Assembly: GCF_018332655.1 (NCBI RefSeq)
Contig: NZ_BOQL01000042.1
Location: forward strand, 220,575 to 284,574
Direction: 5' to 3'
Length of the DNA: 64,000 nucleotides
Source: Actinoplanes auranticolor
Lineage (GTDB): Bacteria > Actinomycetota > Actinomycetes > Mycobacteriales > Micromonosporaceae
The translations under genes were made by a program, and so were the position numbers. Within the stretch, counting starts at the first letter, position 1. Each line of letters opens with the position of its first letter. The notes under the pieces are model-generated. The model was not told where the DNA came from. It saw only the letters and a program-made list of their open reading frames with translations, and searched no databases. Of this stretch, positions 1-8,695 are shown in pieces.

Positions 1-693
1 CACCCCGCGCACACTCGCCCGGGTGGTCACCGTCCAGCGGCCCGGCGCGGCCGGGGCCACCGCCAGCTCCCCGGTGGCCAGCCCCCGCGGGTGGGTCACC
101 GTCGCGACCAGCTGCGGCTCCTCGTTCCCGTACGGCGGCAGCCGGCTCAGATCAACCGACATCCGCACGCTCACCACGCCACTGAGCAGCCCTCGGGCGC
201 CGAGCCAGCCGGGCACCTCGAGCAGCATGCCGACCGGCCCCGGGGACAGCTCGACCCGCGCCCGGGTGTCCGTGCCGGTGTGGTGCACCGTGAAGCACGT
301 CCGTTCCCGCTCGTCGGCTTCGAGCGTGATCGCGTACGTGTGCCAGGTCGTCGTCATCCGACCGGTGGCCCGGGCCGCCGCGATCCGCCCGCGCTCCCAC
401 TCGGTCGCGGCCATCGCGTCGGCGTGCACCAGCCGGGCCGCGACCGCCGCCTCCTCGGCCGTCGGCGCCGGCGCCTGGTCCTCGCGCAGCACCAACCGGT
501 AGGCCACTCCCGGGTACGGATGCCGGCCGTCGACGACCTGGAGCCCGGCGTGCGCCCGCTCGGTGACCGGATGCCGGACCACACCGTCCACGAAGGTCAG
601 CGCACGCCACCCGGCCAGTAGTTCCGGCAGGGCCGCGAGAAAAGGTCGCGCATCGATCGCCGCGACTTCCGTTCGACCGCCGAGGCGCACCAT
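1..693 (-). CDS. hypothetical protein, C-terminus cut by window edge
   Basis: The minus-strand frame is open from 693 to the left edge (231 codons, no stop), so the C-terminus lies outside. The protein is soluble, with no signal peptide or membrane segment. It reads as a regular alpha/beta protein with a helical stretch around residues 75-110 and beta-rich sequence after it. I recognise no family. The ATG at 693 is chosen because an in-frame ATG at 759 would overlap the start codon of the divergent methyltransferase at 758; with the 693 start the two genes have about 65 bases for promoters. Neither start has an obvious ribosome binding site. Codon use (G/C at third positions) supports coding; function unknown. 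Confidence 0.6.
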   Translation of the reverse strand, partial: MVRLGGRTEVAAIDARPFLAALPELLAGWRALTFVDGVVRHPVTERAHAGLQVVDGRHPYPGVAYRLVLREDQAPAPTAEEAAVAARLVHADAMAATEWERGRIAAARATGRMTTTWHTYAITLEADERERTCFTVHHTGTDTRARVELSPGPVGMLLEVPGWLGARGLLSGVVSVRMSVDLSRLPPYGNEEPQLVATVTHPRGLATGELAVAPAAPGRWTVTTRASVRGV

Positions 694-757
694 GTCCGGA
701 TCGTAGACCGGGCGTATCCCGGTCGCGCCGCACGGATCCACCCGGTTACCGTCGGGC

Positions 758-1498
758 ATGCGCTCTTCTGCGGAGTACGACCACCTCGTCGGCGAGGCCG
801 CCGGGGTGTCGATCACCGGGTGGGAGTTCGCTTGGCTCGACGGCCGCGCGGTCGGCTCCGATCCGTCCTGGTCCTATCCCGAGCTGGCCCGTCCCCTGCT
901 GCGGCACGCGAGCAGCCTGCTGGATCTCGACACCGGCGGTGGTGAGCTGCTGGTGGAGCTGACACCGCTGCCCGGGCACACGGTCGCGGTGGAGAGCTGG
1001 GCACCGAACGTGCCGGTGGCGCGGGACCGGCTCACGCCGTTCGGGGTGTCGGTGGTCACCGAGCTGCCGGGCGGGGAGAACGAGTTCGACGTGGTGCTGA
1101 GCCGGCACGGCCGGTTGCCCGCCGAGGACATCGCCCGCCTGCTCCGGCCGGGCGGGACGTTGCTAAGCCAGCAGGTCGGCAGCGATGACCTGCGGGATCT
1201 GAACGCCGAGCTGGGCGCGCCGCCGCCGTACGCGACGAGCTGGACGGCGACGCATGCGGTCGCGGCCCTGGAGGCGGCCGGCCTGATCGTGACGGACGTC
1301 CGTGAGGAACGTCCGGCGCTGACCTTCCACGACATCGGCGCGCTGGTCTATCAGCTGCGCGCGGTGCCGTGGCAGATCCGGGATTTCACTCCCCAGCGGT
1401 ACGAGCGCGCGCTGCGCCGGATAGACGCTCGCATCCGCACCCACGGCCACTTCACCGCCGCCGCGCACCGGTTCCTGGTGCAGGCGACCCGCCCCTGA
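758..1498 (+). CDS. class I SAM-dependent methyltransferase
   Basis: 246-residue soluble protein. Residues about 53-63 hold the glycine-rich SAM-binding loop (LDLDTGGGE), followed by an acidic residue at the end of the next strand (VAVES). A later hydrophobic strand (FDVVLSRHG) and the sequence LLRPGGTLLSQQVG match the post-loop motifs of Rossmann-fold methyltransferases. The substrate cannot be read from sequence. It precedes egtA by about 90 bases on the same strand but has its own start, and the gap argues against tight coupling to the ergothioneine operon. No clear Shine-Dalgarno is seen; the start is the first ATG. Confidence 0.75.
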   Translation: MRSSAEYDHLVGEAAGVSITGWEFAWLDGRAVGSDPSWSYPELARPLLRHASSLLDLDTGGGELLVELTPLPGHTVAVESWAPNVPVARDRLTPFGVSVVTELPGGENEFDVVLSRHGRLPAEDIARLLRPGGTLLSQQVGSDDLRDLNAELGAPPPYATSWTATHAVAALEAAGLIVTDVREERPALTFHDIGALVYQLRAVPWQIRDFTPQRYERALRRIDARIRTHGHFTAAAHRFLVQATRP

Positions 1499-1585
1499 AC
1501 AATCCGTGAAAGTGGCGCAGCCCACCTATCCCGACTGATCCGTTGTGGGTAGTGTCCGGATGGATTGGCTACTCCGGGGAGGGGC

Positions 1586-2824
1586 ATGGCTACCTTCAGT
1601 GGTGACGACTCGATAACCGAGGGCGTCCTGCGGCATCTGGCCCAGGCCGCCGATCACATCTCCGGCATCTGCTTCAAGACCGGCCCACCCCGGCGCATCG
1701 GCGTCGAACTGGAATGGACCGTTCATCGCTCGGACGCCCCGGCGGCCTACCTGCAAGCCGCGGAGCTCCGCACAGCCCTAGGCACCCACGCACCACCCGC
1801 ACTCGGCAATCCCCACCCCGGCGCACTTCTGCCCGGCGGTGGCGCGGTGACCGTCGAGCCCGGCGGCCAGCTCGAGATCTCCTCGGCACCGGCCGGCTCC
1901 CTCACCGAGTTGTACGAATCCCTCAGCGCCGACCAGGCGCACCTCTCCGCCCTGCTGGCCCGCTCGGGCCTGGTCCTGGGCGACACCGGCCTGGATCCGT
2001 GGCGGGCGCCCCGGCGGATGCTGCAGACCCCGCGGTACGCCGCCATGCAGCGCAGCTTCGACGCCCGCGGCCGGCACGGCCGGACCATGATGTGCAGCAC
2101 CGCCGGCCTGCAGATCTGTCTCGACGCCGGCACCGAACGGCAACTACCGCACCGCTGGGGAGCCCTGCACGAGGCGGGCCCGGCGTTGCTGGCCGCGTTC
2201 GCCACCTCGGGCCGACACGCGGGCCGCGACACCGGCTGGGCCTCGGCCCGGATGGCCGCCTGGTACGGCATCGACCCGCGCCGCACCCGGCCGGTCAGCA
2301 CCCCGGGCGACCTGGCCACCGGCTGGGCCGACTACGCCCTCGCGGCACCGCTGCTGTGCATCCGGCGCGGTGAGCAGTCGTGGGACGTGCCGGCCCGGGT
2401 GACCTTCGCCGACTGGATCGACGGCGCGCTGCCCGGCCCGCCCCGGGTGGACGACCTCGACTACCACCTCAGCACGCTGTTCCCGCCGGTCCGGCCGCGC
2501 GGTTACCTCGAGGTCCGCTACTTCGACGCCCAGCCCGGCACGGAGTGGATCGCCCCGGCCGCGGTCGTGGCGGCCCTGCTCGCCGACGACACCACCACCG
2601 ACGCGGCCCGCGCGGCCGCCGCCGCCACCGCCGGCCAGTGGGTGAACGCCGCCCGCGCCGGCCTGACCGACCCCGCGATCCGGCGCACCGCCACCGACCT
2701 GCTGGATCTGGCCTGCCGCACCCTCGACAGCACCGGCCTGCCTCCCGCGGTGCGGGACGTGGTCACCGACATCGTCGACCGGCGCCTGCACCGCGCCGGC
2801 ACCCGGAAGGACGCGCACCGATGA
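1586..2824 (+). CDS. egtA: ergothioneine biosynthesis glutamate-cysteine ligase EgtA
   Basis: 412-residue GCS2-family ligase that makes gamma-glutamylcysteine, the sulfur donor used by EgtB. Family motifs are visible: GVELEWT near residues 39-45, VEPGGQLEISS near 95, MMCSTAGLQICLDAG in the middle and YLEVRYFDAQP near 310. The ATG at 1586 is preferred over an upstream TTG at 1565 because GGGGAGG sits just ahead of it. The stop overlaps the EgtB start (ATGA), so the two are translationally coupled. The identity is supported both by motifs and by the egtBCD genes directly downstream. Confidence 0.9.
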   Translation: MATFSGDDSITEGVLRHLAQAADHISGICFKTGPPRRIGVELEWTVHRSDAPAAYLQAAELRTALGTHAPPALGNPHPGALLPGGGAVTVEPGGQLEISSAPAGSLTELYESLSADQAHLSALLARSGLVLGDTGLDPWRAPRRMLQTPRYAAMQRSFDARGRHGRTMMCSTAGLQICLDAGTERQLPHRWGALHEAGPALLAAFATSGRHAGRDTGWASARMAAWYGIDPRRTRPVSTPGDLATGWADYALAAPLLCIRRGEQSWDVPARVTFADWIDGALPGPPRVDDLDYHLSTLFPPVRPRGYLEVRYFDAQPGTEWIAPAAVVAALLADDTTTDAARAAAAATAGQWVNAARAGLTDPAIRRTATDLLDLACRTLDSTGLPPAVRDVVTDIVDRRLHRAGTRKDAHR

Positions 2825-4128
2825 CTCAGGACCTGCGACTCACCGTCGCCGCCGAGCTGGAGCGCGCCCGCGCCCGCACGGCCCTGCTGACCGACGCCGT
2901 GGACGACGCCGATCTCGTCCGGCAGCACTCACCGATCATGTCGCCGCTGGTCTGGGACCTGGCCCACGTCGGCAACCAGGAGGAGCTCTGGCTGGTCCGC
3001 GACGTCGGCGGCCGCGAGCCGGTACGCCGCGACATCGACGAGCTCTACGACGCGTTCAAGCATCCGCGCAGCGACCGGCCGGCACTGCCGCTGCTTCCTC
3101 CGGCCGAGGCCCGCGCCTACGTCGCCCAGGTGCGCGACAAGGCCCTCGACGTGCTGGACCGGGCCCGGCTGGACCAGAGCCGGCCGTTGCTCGCCGACGG
3201 GTTCGCGTTCGGCATGATCGTGCAGCACGAGCAGCAGCACGACGAGACGATGCTGGCCACCCATCAGCTGCGGACCGGCGCGCCGGTGCTGACCGCGGAT
3301 CCGCCGCCACCGGCCCGGGTGCCCGTCTCCGGCGAGGTGCTGATCCCGGGCGGACCGTTCGCCATGGGCACCGATACCGAGCCTTGGGCGCTGGACAACG
3401 AAAGACCCGCGCACACCGTGGACGTGCCGGCCTTCTTCATCGACGCGGCCCCGGTGACCAACGGCCGCTACGCGGAGTTCATCGACGCCGGCGGCTACGA
3501 CGATCCGCGCTGGTGGAGTGAGCGGGGCTGGGCGCACCGGCAGACGGCCGGGCTGACCGCGCCGCTGCACTGGCAGCGTGACGGGGACGGCTGGGCGGCC
3601 ACGGCGTTCGGGCGTACCGAGCGGATCCGGCCGGACGAGCCGGTGGTGCACGTGTGCTTCTTCGAGGCCGAGGCGTACGCGGCGTGGGCCGGGCGCCGGC
3701 TGCCCACCGAGGCGGAGTGGGAGAAGGCGGCCCGCTTCGACCCGGCGACCGGCCGGTCCCGGCGGTTCCCGTGGGGTGACGAGGCTCCGGAGGCCCGGCA
3801 CGCCAACCTCGGCCAGCGCCACCTGTCGCCGGCTCCCGTCGGCGCCTATCCGGACGGTGCCTCGCCGCTGGGCGTGCACCAGCTCATCGGCGACGTGTGG
3901 GAGTGGACCAGTTCCGGCTTCCACCCGTACCCGGGCTTCGCCGTGTTCCCGTACGAGGAGTATTCGCAGGTCTTCTTCGGCGGTGACTACAAGGTGCTGC
4001 GCGGTGGCTCGTTCGGCACCGACCGGGCCGCCTGCCGGGGCACCTTCCGCAACTGGGACCACCCGGTCCGGCGGCAGATCTTCAGCGGCTTCCGCTGCGC
4101 CCGCGATGCCGGGCCCGGCGCCCCCTGA
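2821..4128 (+). CDS. egtB: ergothioneine sulfoxide synthase EgtB
   Basis: 435-residue non-haem iron enzyme that joins gamma-glutamylcysteine (in the mycobacterial system) to hercynine with O2 to give a sulfoxide. An N-terminal DinB-like domain carries the iron-binding histidine set: H49 in DLAHVGNQEE, and H136 and H140 in QHEQQHDE. The C-terminal formylglycine-generating-enzyme-like (FGE-sulfatase) domain runs from about residue 165, with GGPFAMGTD, RLPTEAEWEKAAR, GDVWEWTSS and VLRGGSF. The start is the ATG overlapping the egtA stop; it also overlaps egtC by one base. Length and domain order are as in mycobacterial EgtB. Confidence 0.93.
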   Translation: MTQDLRLTVAAELERARARTALLTDAVDDADLVRQHSPIMSPLVWDLAHVGNQEELWLVRDVGGREPVRRDIDELYDAFKHPRSDRPALPLLPPAEARAYVAQVRDKALDVLDRARLDQSRPLLADGFAFGMIVQHEQQHDETMLATHQLRTGAPVLTADPPPPARVPVSGEVLIPGGPFAMGTDTEPWALDNERPAHTVDVPAFFIDAAPVTNGRYAEFIDAGGYDDPRWWSERGWAHRQTAGLTAPLHWQRDGDGWAATAFGRTERIRPDEPVVHVCFFEAEAYAAWAGRRLPTEAEWEKAARFDPATGRSRRFPWGDEAPEARHANLGQRHLSPAPVGAYPDGASPLGVHQLIGDVWEWTSSGFHPYPGFAVFPYEEYSQVFFGGDYKVLRGGSFGTDRAACRGTFRNWDHPVRRQIFSGFRCARDAGPGAP

Positions 4129-4877
4129 TGTGCCGGCACCTGGCCTATCTCGGATCACCCGTACCGCTGGCGGACCTGCTGTTCGAGGCGCCGCACGCTC
4201 TGGCCCGGCAGGCGTGGGCGCCGCAGGACATGCGCGGCGGCGGCACCATCAACGCCGACGGCTTCGGCGTGGCCTGGTATCCCGGCGACGGCACCGATCC
4301 GGTGCGCTACCGCAGCGCGGCCCCGCTCTGGTCGGACGCCGCGCTGCCGGCGCTCGCCGCGCACACCGTGGCGGGCGGCGTGCTGGCCGCGGTCCGGTCG
4401 GCCACGGTCGGCATGCCGGTCGTCGAGACCGCGGCGGCACCGTTCGCCGAAGGGCCGTGGCTCTTCAGCCACAACGGGGTCGTCCGCGGCTGGCCCGACT
4501 CGGTGGCCGGGCCGGCCGCCCGGCTGCCGGTGCGCGACCTGCTCACCCTCGACGCCCCGACCGACGCGGCGCTGCTCTGGGCGCTGGTCCGCGACCGGCT
4601 GCGGTCCGGGGTGCCGGCCGCGCGGGCGGTGGCCGACACGGTCGTCGAGGTCTCGGCGGCCGCACCCGGCTCCCGCCTCAACCTGCTGCTGACCGACGGG
4701 CGGCAGATCATCGCCAGCACGGCCGGCCACGCCCTGTCCGTGCGCACCGACCGCACGTCCGTGCTGGTCAGTTCCGAACCCCTCGATCCCGGTCCGGCCT
4801 GGCGAGCCGTGCCGGACGGCAGTCTGCTCGTCGCCACCCCGTCCGGTCTGGACATCACCGTCTTAGGGAGATCATGA
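4128..4877 (+). CDS. egtC: gamma-glutamyl hercynylcysteine sulfoxide hydrolase EgtC
   Basis: 249-residue class II glutamine amidotransferase-like hydrolase that removes the glutamate from the EgtB product. The N-terminus MCRHLAYLG places the catalytic cysteine at position 2, exposed after Met removal, as in the Ntn family. NADGFGVAWY and LFSHNGVVRGW are the other family landmarks. Its ATG overlaps the egtB stop by one base, and its own stop overlaps egtD (ATGA). It sits in the centre of the egtABCD operon, which fixes the assignment over other class II amidotransferases. Confidence 0.92.
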   Translation: MCRHLAYLGSPVPLADLLFEAPHALARQAWAPQDMRGGGTINADGFGVAWYPGDGTDPVRYRSAAPLWSDAALPALAAHTVAGGVLAAVRSATVGMPVVETAAAPFAEGPWLFSHNGVVRGWPDSVAGPAARLPVRDLLTLDAPTDAALLWALVRDRLRSGVPAARAVADTVVEVSAAAPGSRLNLLLTDGRQIIASTAGHALSVRTDRTSVLVSSEPLDPGPAWRAVPDGSLLVATPSGLDITVLGRS

Positions 4878-5839
4878 GCGCGCTGGAGATCCATCTCGAC
4901 GATCAGGACCTCGACCGTACGCTGCGCAGCGACGTGGCCGCCGGGCTGACCGCGACCCCGAAGTGGCTGCCCCCGAAATGGTTCTACGACGCCCGGGGCA
5001 GCGAGCTGTTCGAGGACATCACCCGGCTGCCCGAGTACTACCCGACCCGTACCGAACGCGCGATCCTCACCGGGCACGCCGCCGCCATCGCCCGCATCAC
5101 CGAGGCCAAGACCCTGGTCGAGCTGGGCTCCGGTTCCTCGGAGAAGACCGTGCTGCTGCTCGACGCGCTGCTCGCGCACGGCACGCTGGGCGCCTTCGTC
5201 CCGCTCGACGTGTCGGCGTCCGCGCTGGCCGAGGCGGTCGACCGGCTCGCCGTGCGCTACCCCGGGCTGGCGGTCCGCGGCGTCGTCGGCGACCTGACCC
5301 GGCACCTGGCGCACATCCCGGACGGGGACAACCGGATGGTGGCGTTCCTCGGCGGCACCATCGGCAACCTGGTCCCGGCCGAACGCGCCGAGTTCCTGTC
5401 CCGGCTGCGGGCCGTGCTGCAACCCGGCGAGTGGCTGCTGCTCGGCACCGACCTGGTCAAGGACCCGGCGGTCGTGGTGCCGGCGTACGACGACGCGGCC
5501 GGGGTCACCGCCGAGTTCAACCGCAACGTGCTCCGGGTGGTCAACCACCGGCTCGGCGCCGACTTCGACGTGGACGCGTTCGCCCACGTCGCGCTCTGGA
5601 ACGCAGAGCAGGAGTGGGTCGAGATGCGGCTGCGGGCGGGCTCGGCCCAGCGCGTGCACATCCGCGACCTGGACCTGACCGTGGAGTTCGCCGCCGGGGA
5701 GGAACTGCGTACCGAGATCTCGGCGAAGTTCCGCCGGGACGGGCTGTCCGCCGAGCTGGCGGCGGCGGGCTTCGCGCTGCGGCACTTCTGGACCGATCCG
5801 GCGGACCTCTTCGCGGTGTCCCTGATCCAGGCGGCCTGA
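4874..5839 (+). CDS. egtD: L-histidine N-alpha-methyltransferase EgtD
   Basis: 321-residue SAM-dependent enzyme that trimethylates histidine to hercynine, the first committed ergothioneine step. The SAM loop ELGSGSSEKT is at residues 83-92. Tyrosines at 38 and in EYYPTRTE (54-61) lie where the family binds histidine. FLGGTIGNL and LLLGTDLVKD follow as in DUF2260/EgtD proteins. AGGGAG precedes the ATG, which overlaps the egtC stop. Length matches the family. It is the last gene of the operon: the next gene is convergent and no egtE-like PLP lyase is found in the window. Confidence 0.93.
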   Translation: MSALEIHLDDQDLDRTLRSDVAAGLTATPKWLPPKWFYDARGSELFEDITRLPEYYPTRTERAILTGHAAAIARITEAKTLVELGSGSSEKTVLLLDALLAHGTLGAFVPLDVSASALAEAVDRLAVRYPGLAVRGVVGDLTRHLAHIPDGDNRMVAFLGGTIGNLVPAERAEFLSRLRAVLQPGEWLLLGTDLVKDPAVVVPAYDDAAGVTAEFNRNVLRVVNHRLGADFDVDAFAHVALWNAEQEWVEMRLRAGSAQRVHIRDLDLTVEFAAGEELRTEISAKFRRDGLSAELAAAGFALRHFWTDPADLFAVSLIQAA

Positions 5840-5849
5840 CCGAGCGGGC

Positions 5850-6596
5850 CTAGTCCAGGACGGCGCCGCACGTCATGTTGAGGGCGGCGCCGGTGAGCGT
5901 GCGGGCCCAGTCCGAGGCGGCGAAGACCGCCACGTGCCCGACGTCGGTGAGGGTCGCCGTGCGGCCGAGCAGAGTCTGCCCCGTCAGCTCCGCCTCGATC
6001 GCCGCGCGGCCCTCGAAGGCCGCCGGGATCGCCTCCGGCACGCCGCCGGTCTGCAGGGTGAGCACCCGGATCCCGTACGGGCCCAGCTCGGTGGCGAGCT
6101 GCCGGCGCATCGCCTCGATCGCCTCGAAGCCGGTGACCAGGCCGCCGAGCAGGTACCGGCCCGCGGCGGTGCGGTCGCCGGAGCCACCGAAGGTCAAGAT
6201 CACCCCGGAGCGCCGGGGCTTCATGTGCCGGGCGGCGGCCCGGGCGGTCAGGAACTTCGAGCGTACGGAGGTGACGACCGGGCTCAGGTAGTCCTCGACC
6301 GGCATGTCGACCATGGCCGTGCCCTGCACGTCGCTGTCGGCGATCACGTTGACCGAGATGTCGAGGCCGCCGGTGGCCGCGGCCACCTCGTCGGCGTGCG
6401 CGTCCACCGCACCCTCGTCCAGGGCGTCGACCTCGGCGATCTCCGCACCGATCGGTCCGGCCACCGCGGCGAGCGTGGCCCGGGTCCGGCCGGCCAGGAA
6501 GACCCGGGCGCCCTGGGCCGCGTACGCCCGGGCGATCGCGCCACCGATGGATCCGCCGCCCCCGTAGATGATGGCCGTTCTGCCGTCGAGCATCAT
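5850..6596 (-). CDS. SDR-like oxidoreductase lacking YxxxK
   Basis: 248-residue Rossmann-fold protein. IIYGGGGSIGGAIAR (about residues 9-23) is the dinucleotide-binding loop. ILTFGGSGD occupies the catalytic-Ser strand, but the following helix (LVTGFEAIEAMRRQLA) has Leu and Phe where the SDR Tyr and Lys are expected, so normal SDR catalysis is doubtful. AAGGAG lies 7 bases before the ATG. It starts 25 bases after the stop of the ECF sigma factor gene on the same strand, so the two probably form an operon; ECF sigma factors with SnoaL tails are often next to oxidoreductases. Substrate unknown. Confidence 0.8.
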   Translation of the reverse strand: MMLDGRTAIIYGGGGSIGGAIARAYAAQGARVFLAGRTRATLAAVAGPIGAEIAEVDALDEGAVDAHADEVAAATGGLDISVNVIADSDVQGTAMVDMPVEDYLSPVVTSVRSKFLTARAAARHMKPRRSGVILTFGGSGDRTAAGRYLLGGLVTGFEAIEAMRRQLATELGPYGIRVLTLQTGGVPEAIPAAFEGRAAIEAELTGQTLLGRTATLTDVGHVAVFAASDWARTLTGAALNMTCGAVLD

Positions 6597-6620
6597 GTGC
6601 CGTCTCCTTCTCTCTCCCCT

Positions 6621-7586
6621 CTACAACCCGGGCGGGGCCGGAAACTCATCGGGCAGATCGAATTCGCGGTGCAGCCCGTCGGTGAGGAACGAGACCACCT
6701 CGGCGATCCCGCGCCCGTCGAGCCGCAGCACGTCGAGCCCGGCCCAGACGTACGCCTGCCGCTTCTCGTCCCACAGGTAGGTGCCGAACGCGAGCTGGCC
6801 GTTCGCGGACGCGGGCCGGAACAGCCACCGGTGGCGCAGCGGGCCGGCCAGCAGGAAGTCGCGGATGGCGGCCCGACCGCGGTACCACTCGGGCAGCGGC
6901 GGCATCGAGTACGTGGCGTCGTCGGTCAGCAGGGCCACGATCGTGTCGACGTCCGCGGCTTGCCACGCGGCCGCGTACCGGTCGGCCAGGTCTTGGCGGG
7001 CGGCCCCGGCCGCGACCGGATCACCCGGCGCGGGCCGCCGCTCGGCCAGGGCGGCGCGGGCGCGCTGCAGGCTGCTGTTGACCGCCGCCACGGTGGTGTC
7101 GAGCTGGGCCGCAACCTCGGCGGCGGAGAAGCCGAGCACCTCGCGCAGCAGCAACGCGGCCCGCTGCGGCCCGGAGAGGTGCTGCAACGCGGCGACGAAC
7201 GCCAGCCTGATGCTCTCGCGCTGCTCGGCGGTCGCCTCCGGGCCGAGCCGCCGGTCCGGGTACGGCTCGAGCCACGCAACCTCGGTGAGCGGCGCACCCG
7301 GGCCGAGGTCGGCGGGCAGCTCGCGCCGGGCCCGCTGCTCGATCAGCGTGAGACAACGGTTGGTGGCGATCCGGTAGAGCCACGGCCGCAGGGCGCCGGC
7401 CCGGAACGTGGCCAGCCCGCGCCACGCCCGCACCAGCGACTCCTGCAGGGCGTCCTCGGCGTCGCGCAGCGAGCCGAGCATCCGGTAGCAGTGCGCGAGC
7501 AGCTCGGCGCGGTGGCCGCCGACGAGTCTGCCGAAGGCGTCGGCGTCGCCCGAGCGGGCGGCCGCGAGCAGGGCCGTCTGATCCAT
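6621..7586 (-). CDS. ECF sigma factor with SnoaL-like C-terminal domain (SigG/SigJ type)
   Basis: 321 residues. Region 2 (residues 1-85) includes HCYRMLGSLRDAEDALQES and RPWLYRIATNRCL. Region 4 (about 125-180) includes LSGPQRAALLLREVLGFSA and the helix-turn-helix AAVNSSLQRARAAL. From about residue 195 there is a SnoaL/NTF2-like domain (LADRYAAAWQAADVDTIVALL) typical of ECF groups controlled by their own C-terminal extension rather than by an anti-sigma factor. No anti-sigma gene is adjacent, which fits. The ATG at 7586 is used because region 2 begins there; the longer frame upstream encodes only Arg-rich junk. Probably co-transcribed with the SDR-like gene after it. Confidence 0.87.
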   Translation of the reverse strand: MDQTALLAAARSGDADAFGRLVGGHRAELLAHCYRMLGSLRDAEDALQESLVRAWRGLATFRAGALRPWLYRIATNRCLTLIEQRARRELPADLGPGAPLTEVAWLEPYPDRRLGPEATAEQRESIRLAFVAALQHLSGPQRAALLLREVLGFSAAEVAAQLDTTVAAVNSSLQRARAALAERRPAPGDPVAAGAARQDLADRYAAAWQAADVDTIVALLTDDATYSMPPLPEWYRGRAAIRDFLLAGPLRHRWLFRPASANGQLAFGTYLWDEKRQAYVWAGLDVLRLDGRGIAEVVSFLTDGLHREFDLPDEFPAPPGL

Positions 7587-7706
7587 CCGGCCATGGAACC
7601 AGAGCACAACGAGCGGACCGCCACCCGAGTGGCGCCGAAAGAGGCCAGATCTTTTTGGTTCTTTCACCGATCGACGCCGGCGGAAGCCGGCCGCCAAACT
7701 GGACCG

Positions 7707-7889
7707 GTGTCGGAATCCTCATGGTACGACCCCCCGCCCGTCCGGCCGCGCCACCACGTCCGGCGGCGCGACAAGGTGGAGCTGGCCATCGCCGTCCTGC
7801 TGCTCACCAGCCTGCTCGGTCTGCTCGCCGTCGGCGTTGCCTGCGACCGGCCGGGTTCCGCCCGGCCGGCCCCGAGCCCCTCACCCTGA
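7707..7889 (+). CDS. small single-pass membrane protein
   Basis: 60-residue ORF with a GTG start. It has an Arg/His-rich cytoplasmic end (about residues 13-23), one clear membrane segment (residues 24-45, Leu/Ala/Val-rich) and a short Pro/Ser tail. It lies divergently from the ECF sigma factor. No homologue is recognised; the charged-then-hydrophobic layout and codon pattern are the only support. No strong ribosome binding site, so the start is tentative. Confidence 0.45.
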   Translation: MSESSWYDPPPVRPRHHVRRRDKVELAIAVLLLTSLLGLLAVGVACDRPGSARPAPSPSP

Positions 7890-7929
7890 GCCCGGCCCGG
7901 GGTGACCGGCGCGCAACTATGGTGACGGC

Positions 7930-8670
7930 ATGTCGCGAGTCTTCGGTGAGGTCGCCGCCCTGTACGACGAGGTTCGTCCCGGCTATCCGGACGAGCTGCT
8001 CGAGGCCCTGACGGCCTATCACGGCGGCGTCCCCGCCTCGGTCGCGGATCTGGGTGCCGGCACGGGCAAGGGCACCGAGCTGCTGCTCCGGCTGGGCGTA
8101 CCGGTGACGGCGGTCGAGCCGGACGCGCGGATGGCGGAGATCCTGGCGCGGAAGTTCCCCGCCGCCGAGGTGGTCAACACGGCCTTCGAGCAATGGTCGC
8201 CGCCGCCGGGCGGGGTCGGCCTGATCGGCAGCGCGACGGCCTGGCACTGGATGGACCCGGCGACCCGCTGCCGCCGCGTGCACGAGGCCCTGGTGCCGCG
8301 CGGCACGCTGGCGATCTTCCACAACCGCCACGGGTACGCGGAACCGCCGCAGCAGCAGGTCATCGACGGCATCATGCAAGCCGTCGACCCGGCTCAGACC
8401 GTCGACGACCGCCCGGTGGACTGGGCGCGGGCCGACCTCGAGCACAGTGGCCTGTTCACCGGCACCGAGGTGCACGAGTGGCACCGGCACCCGGTGTTCA
8501 GCAAGGCGGAGTACCTGAGTCTGGTGCGGACGTTCTCCACGTACCGGCAGCACTCGCCCGAGGATCAGCAGCTCGTCATGACGAACCTGGGCGCGGCGAT
8601 CGACAGCTGGGGCGGGACCCTGCGGATGGACATCCACACGGTCCTCGTCCTCGGCCGGGCCACCACGTGA
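7930..8670 (+). CDS. class I SAM-dependent methyltransferase
   Basis: 246 residues. VADLGAGTGKGTELLLRLG (about 38-56) is the SAM loop, VTAVEPDARMAEIL the acidic second strand, and the GSATAWHWMDP segment is typical of the methyltransferase type 11/25 family often annotated as class I SAM-dependent methyltransferase. The N-terminus FGEVAALYDEVRPGYP is the common lid of this group. It is a small-molecule methyltransferase by family; substrate unknown. It stands alone, converging on the betaine-type binding protein downstream. Confidence 0.85.
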   Translation: MSRVFGEVAALYDEVRPGYPDELLEALTAYHGGVPASVADLGAGTGKGTELLLRLGVPVTAVEPDARMAEILARKFPAAEVVNTAFEQWSPPPGGVGLIGSATAWHWMDPATRCRRVHEALVPRGTLAIFHNRHGYAEPPQQQVIDGIMQAVDPAQTVDDRPVDWARADLEHSGLFTGTEVHEWHRHPVFSKAEYLSLVRTFSTYRQHSPEDQQLVMTNLGAAIDSWGGTLRMDIHTVLVLGRATT

Positions 8671-8695
8671 TCCCGCCCCGTCGGCCGATCGGTGC

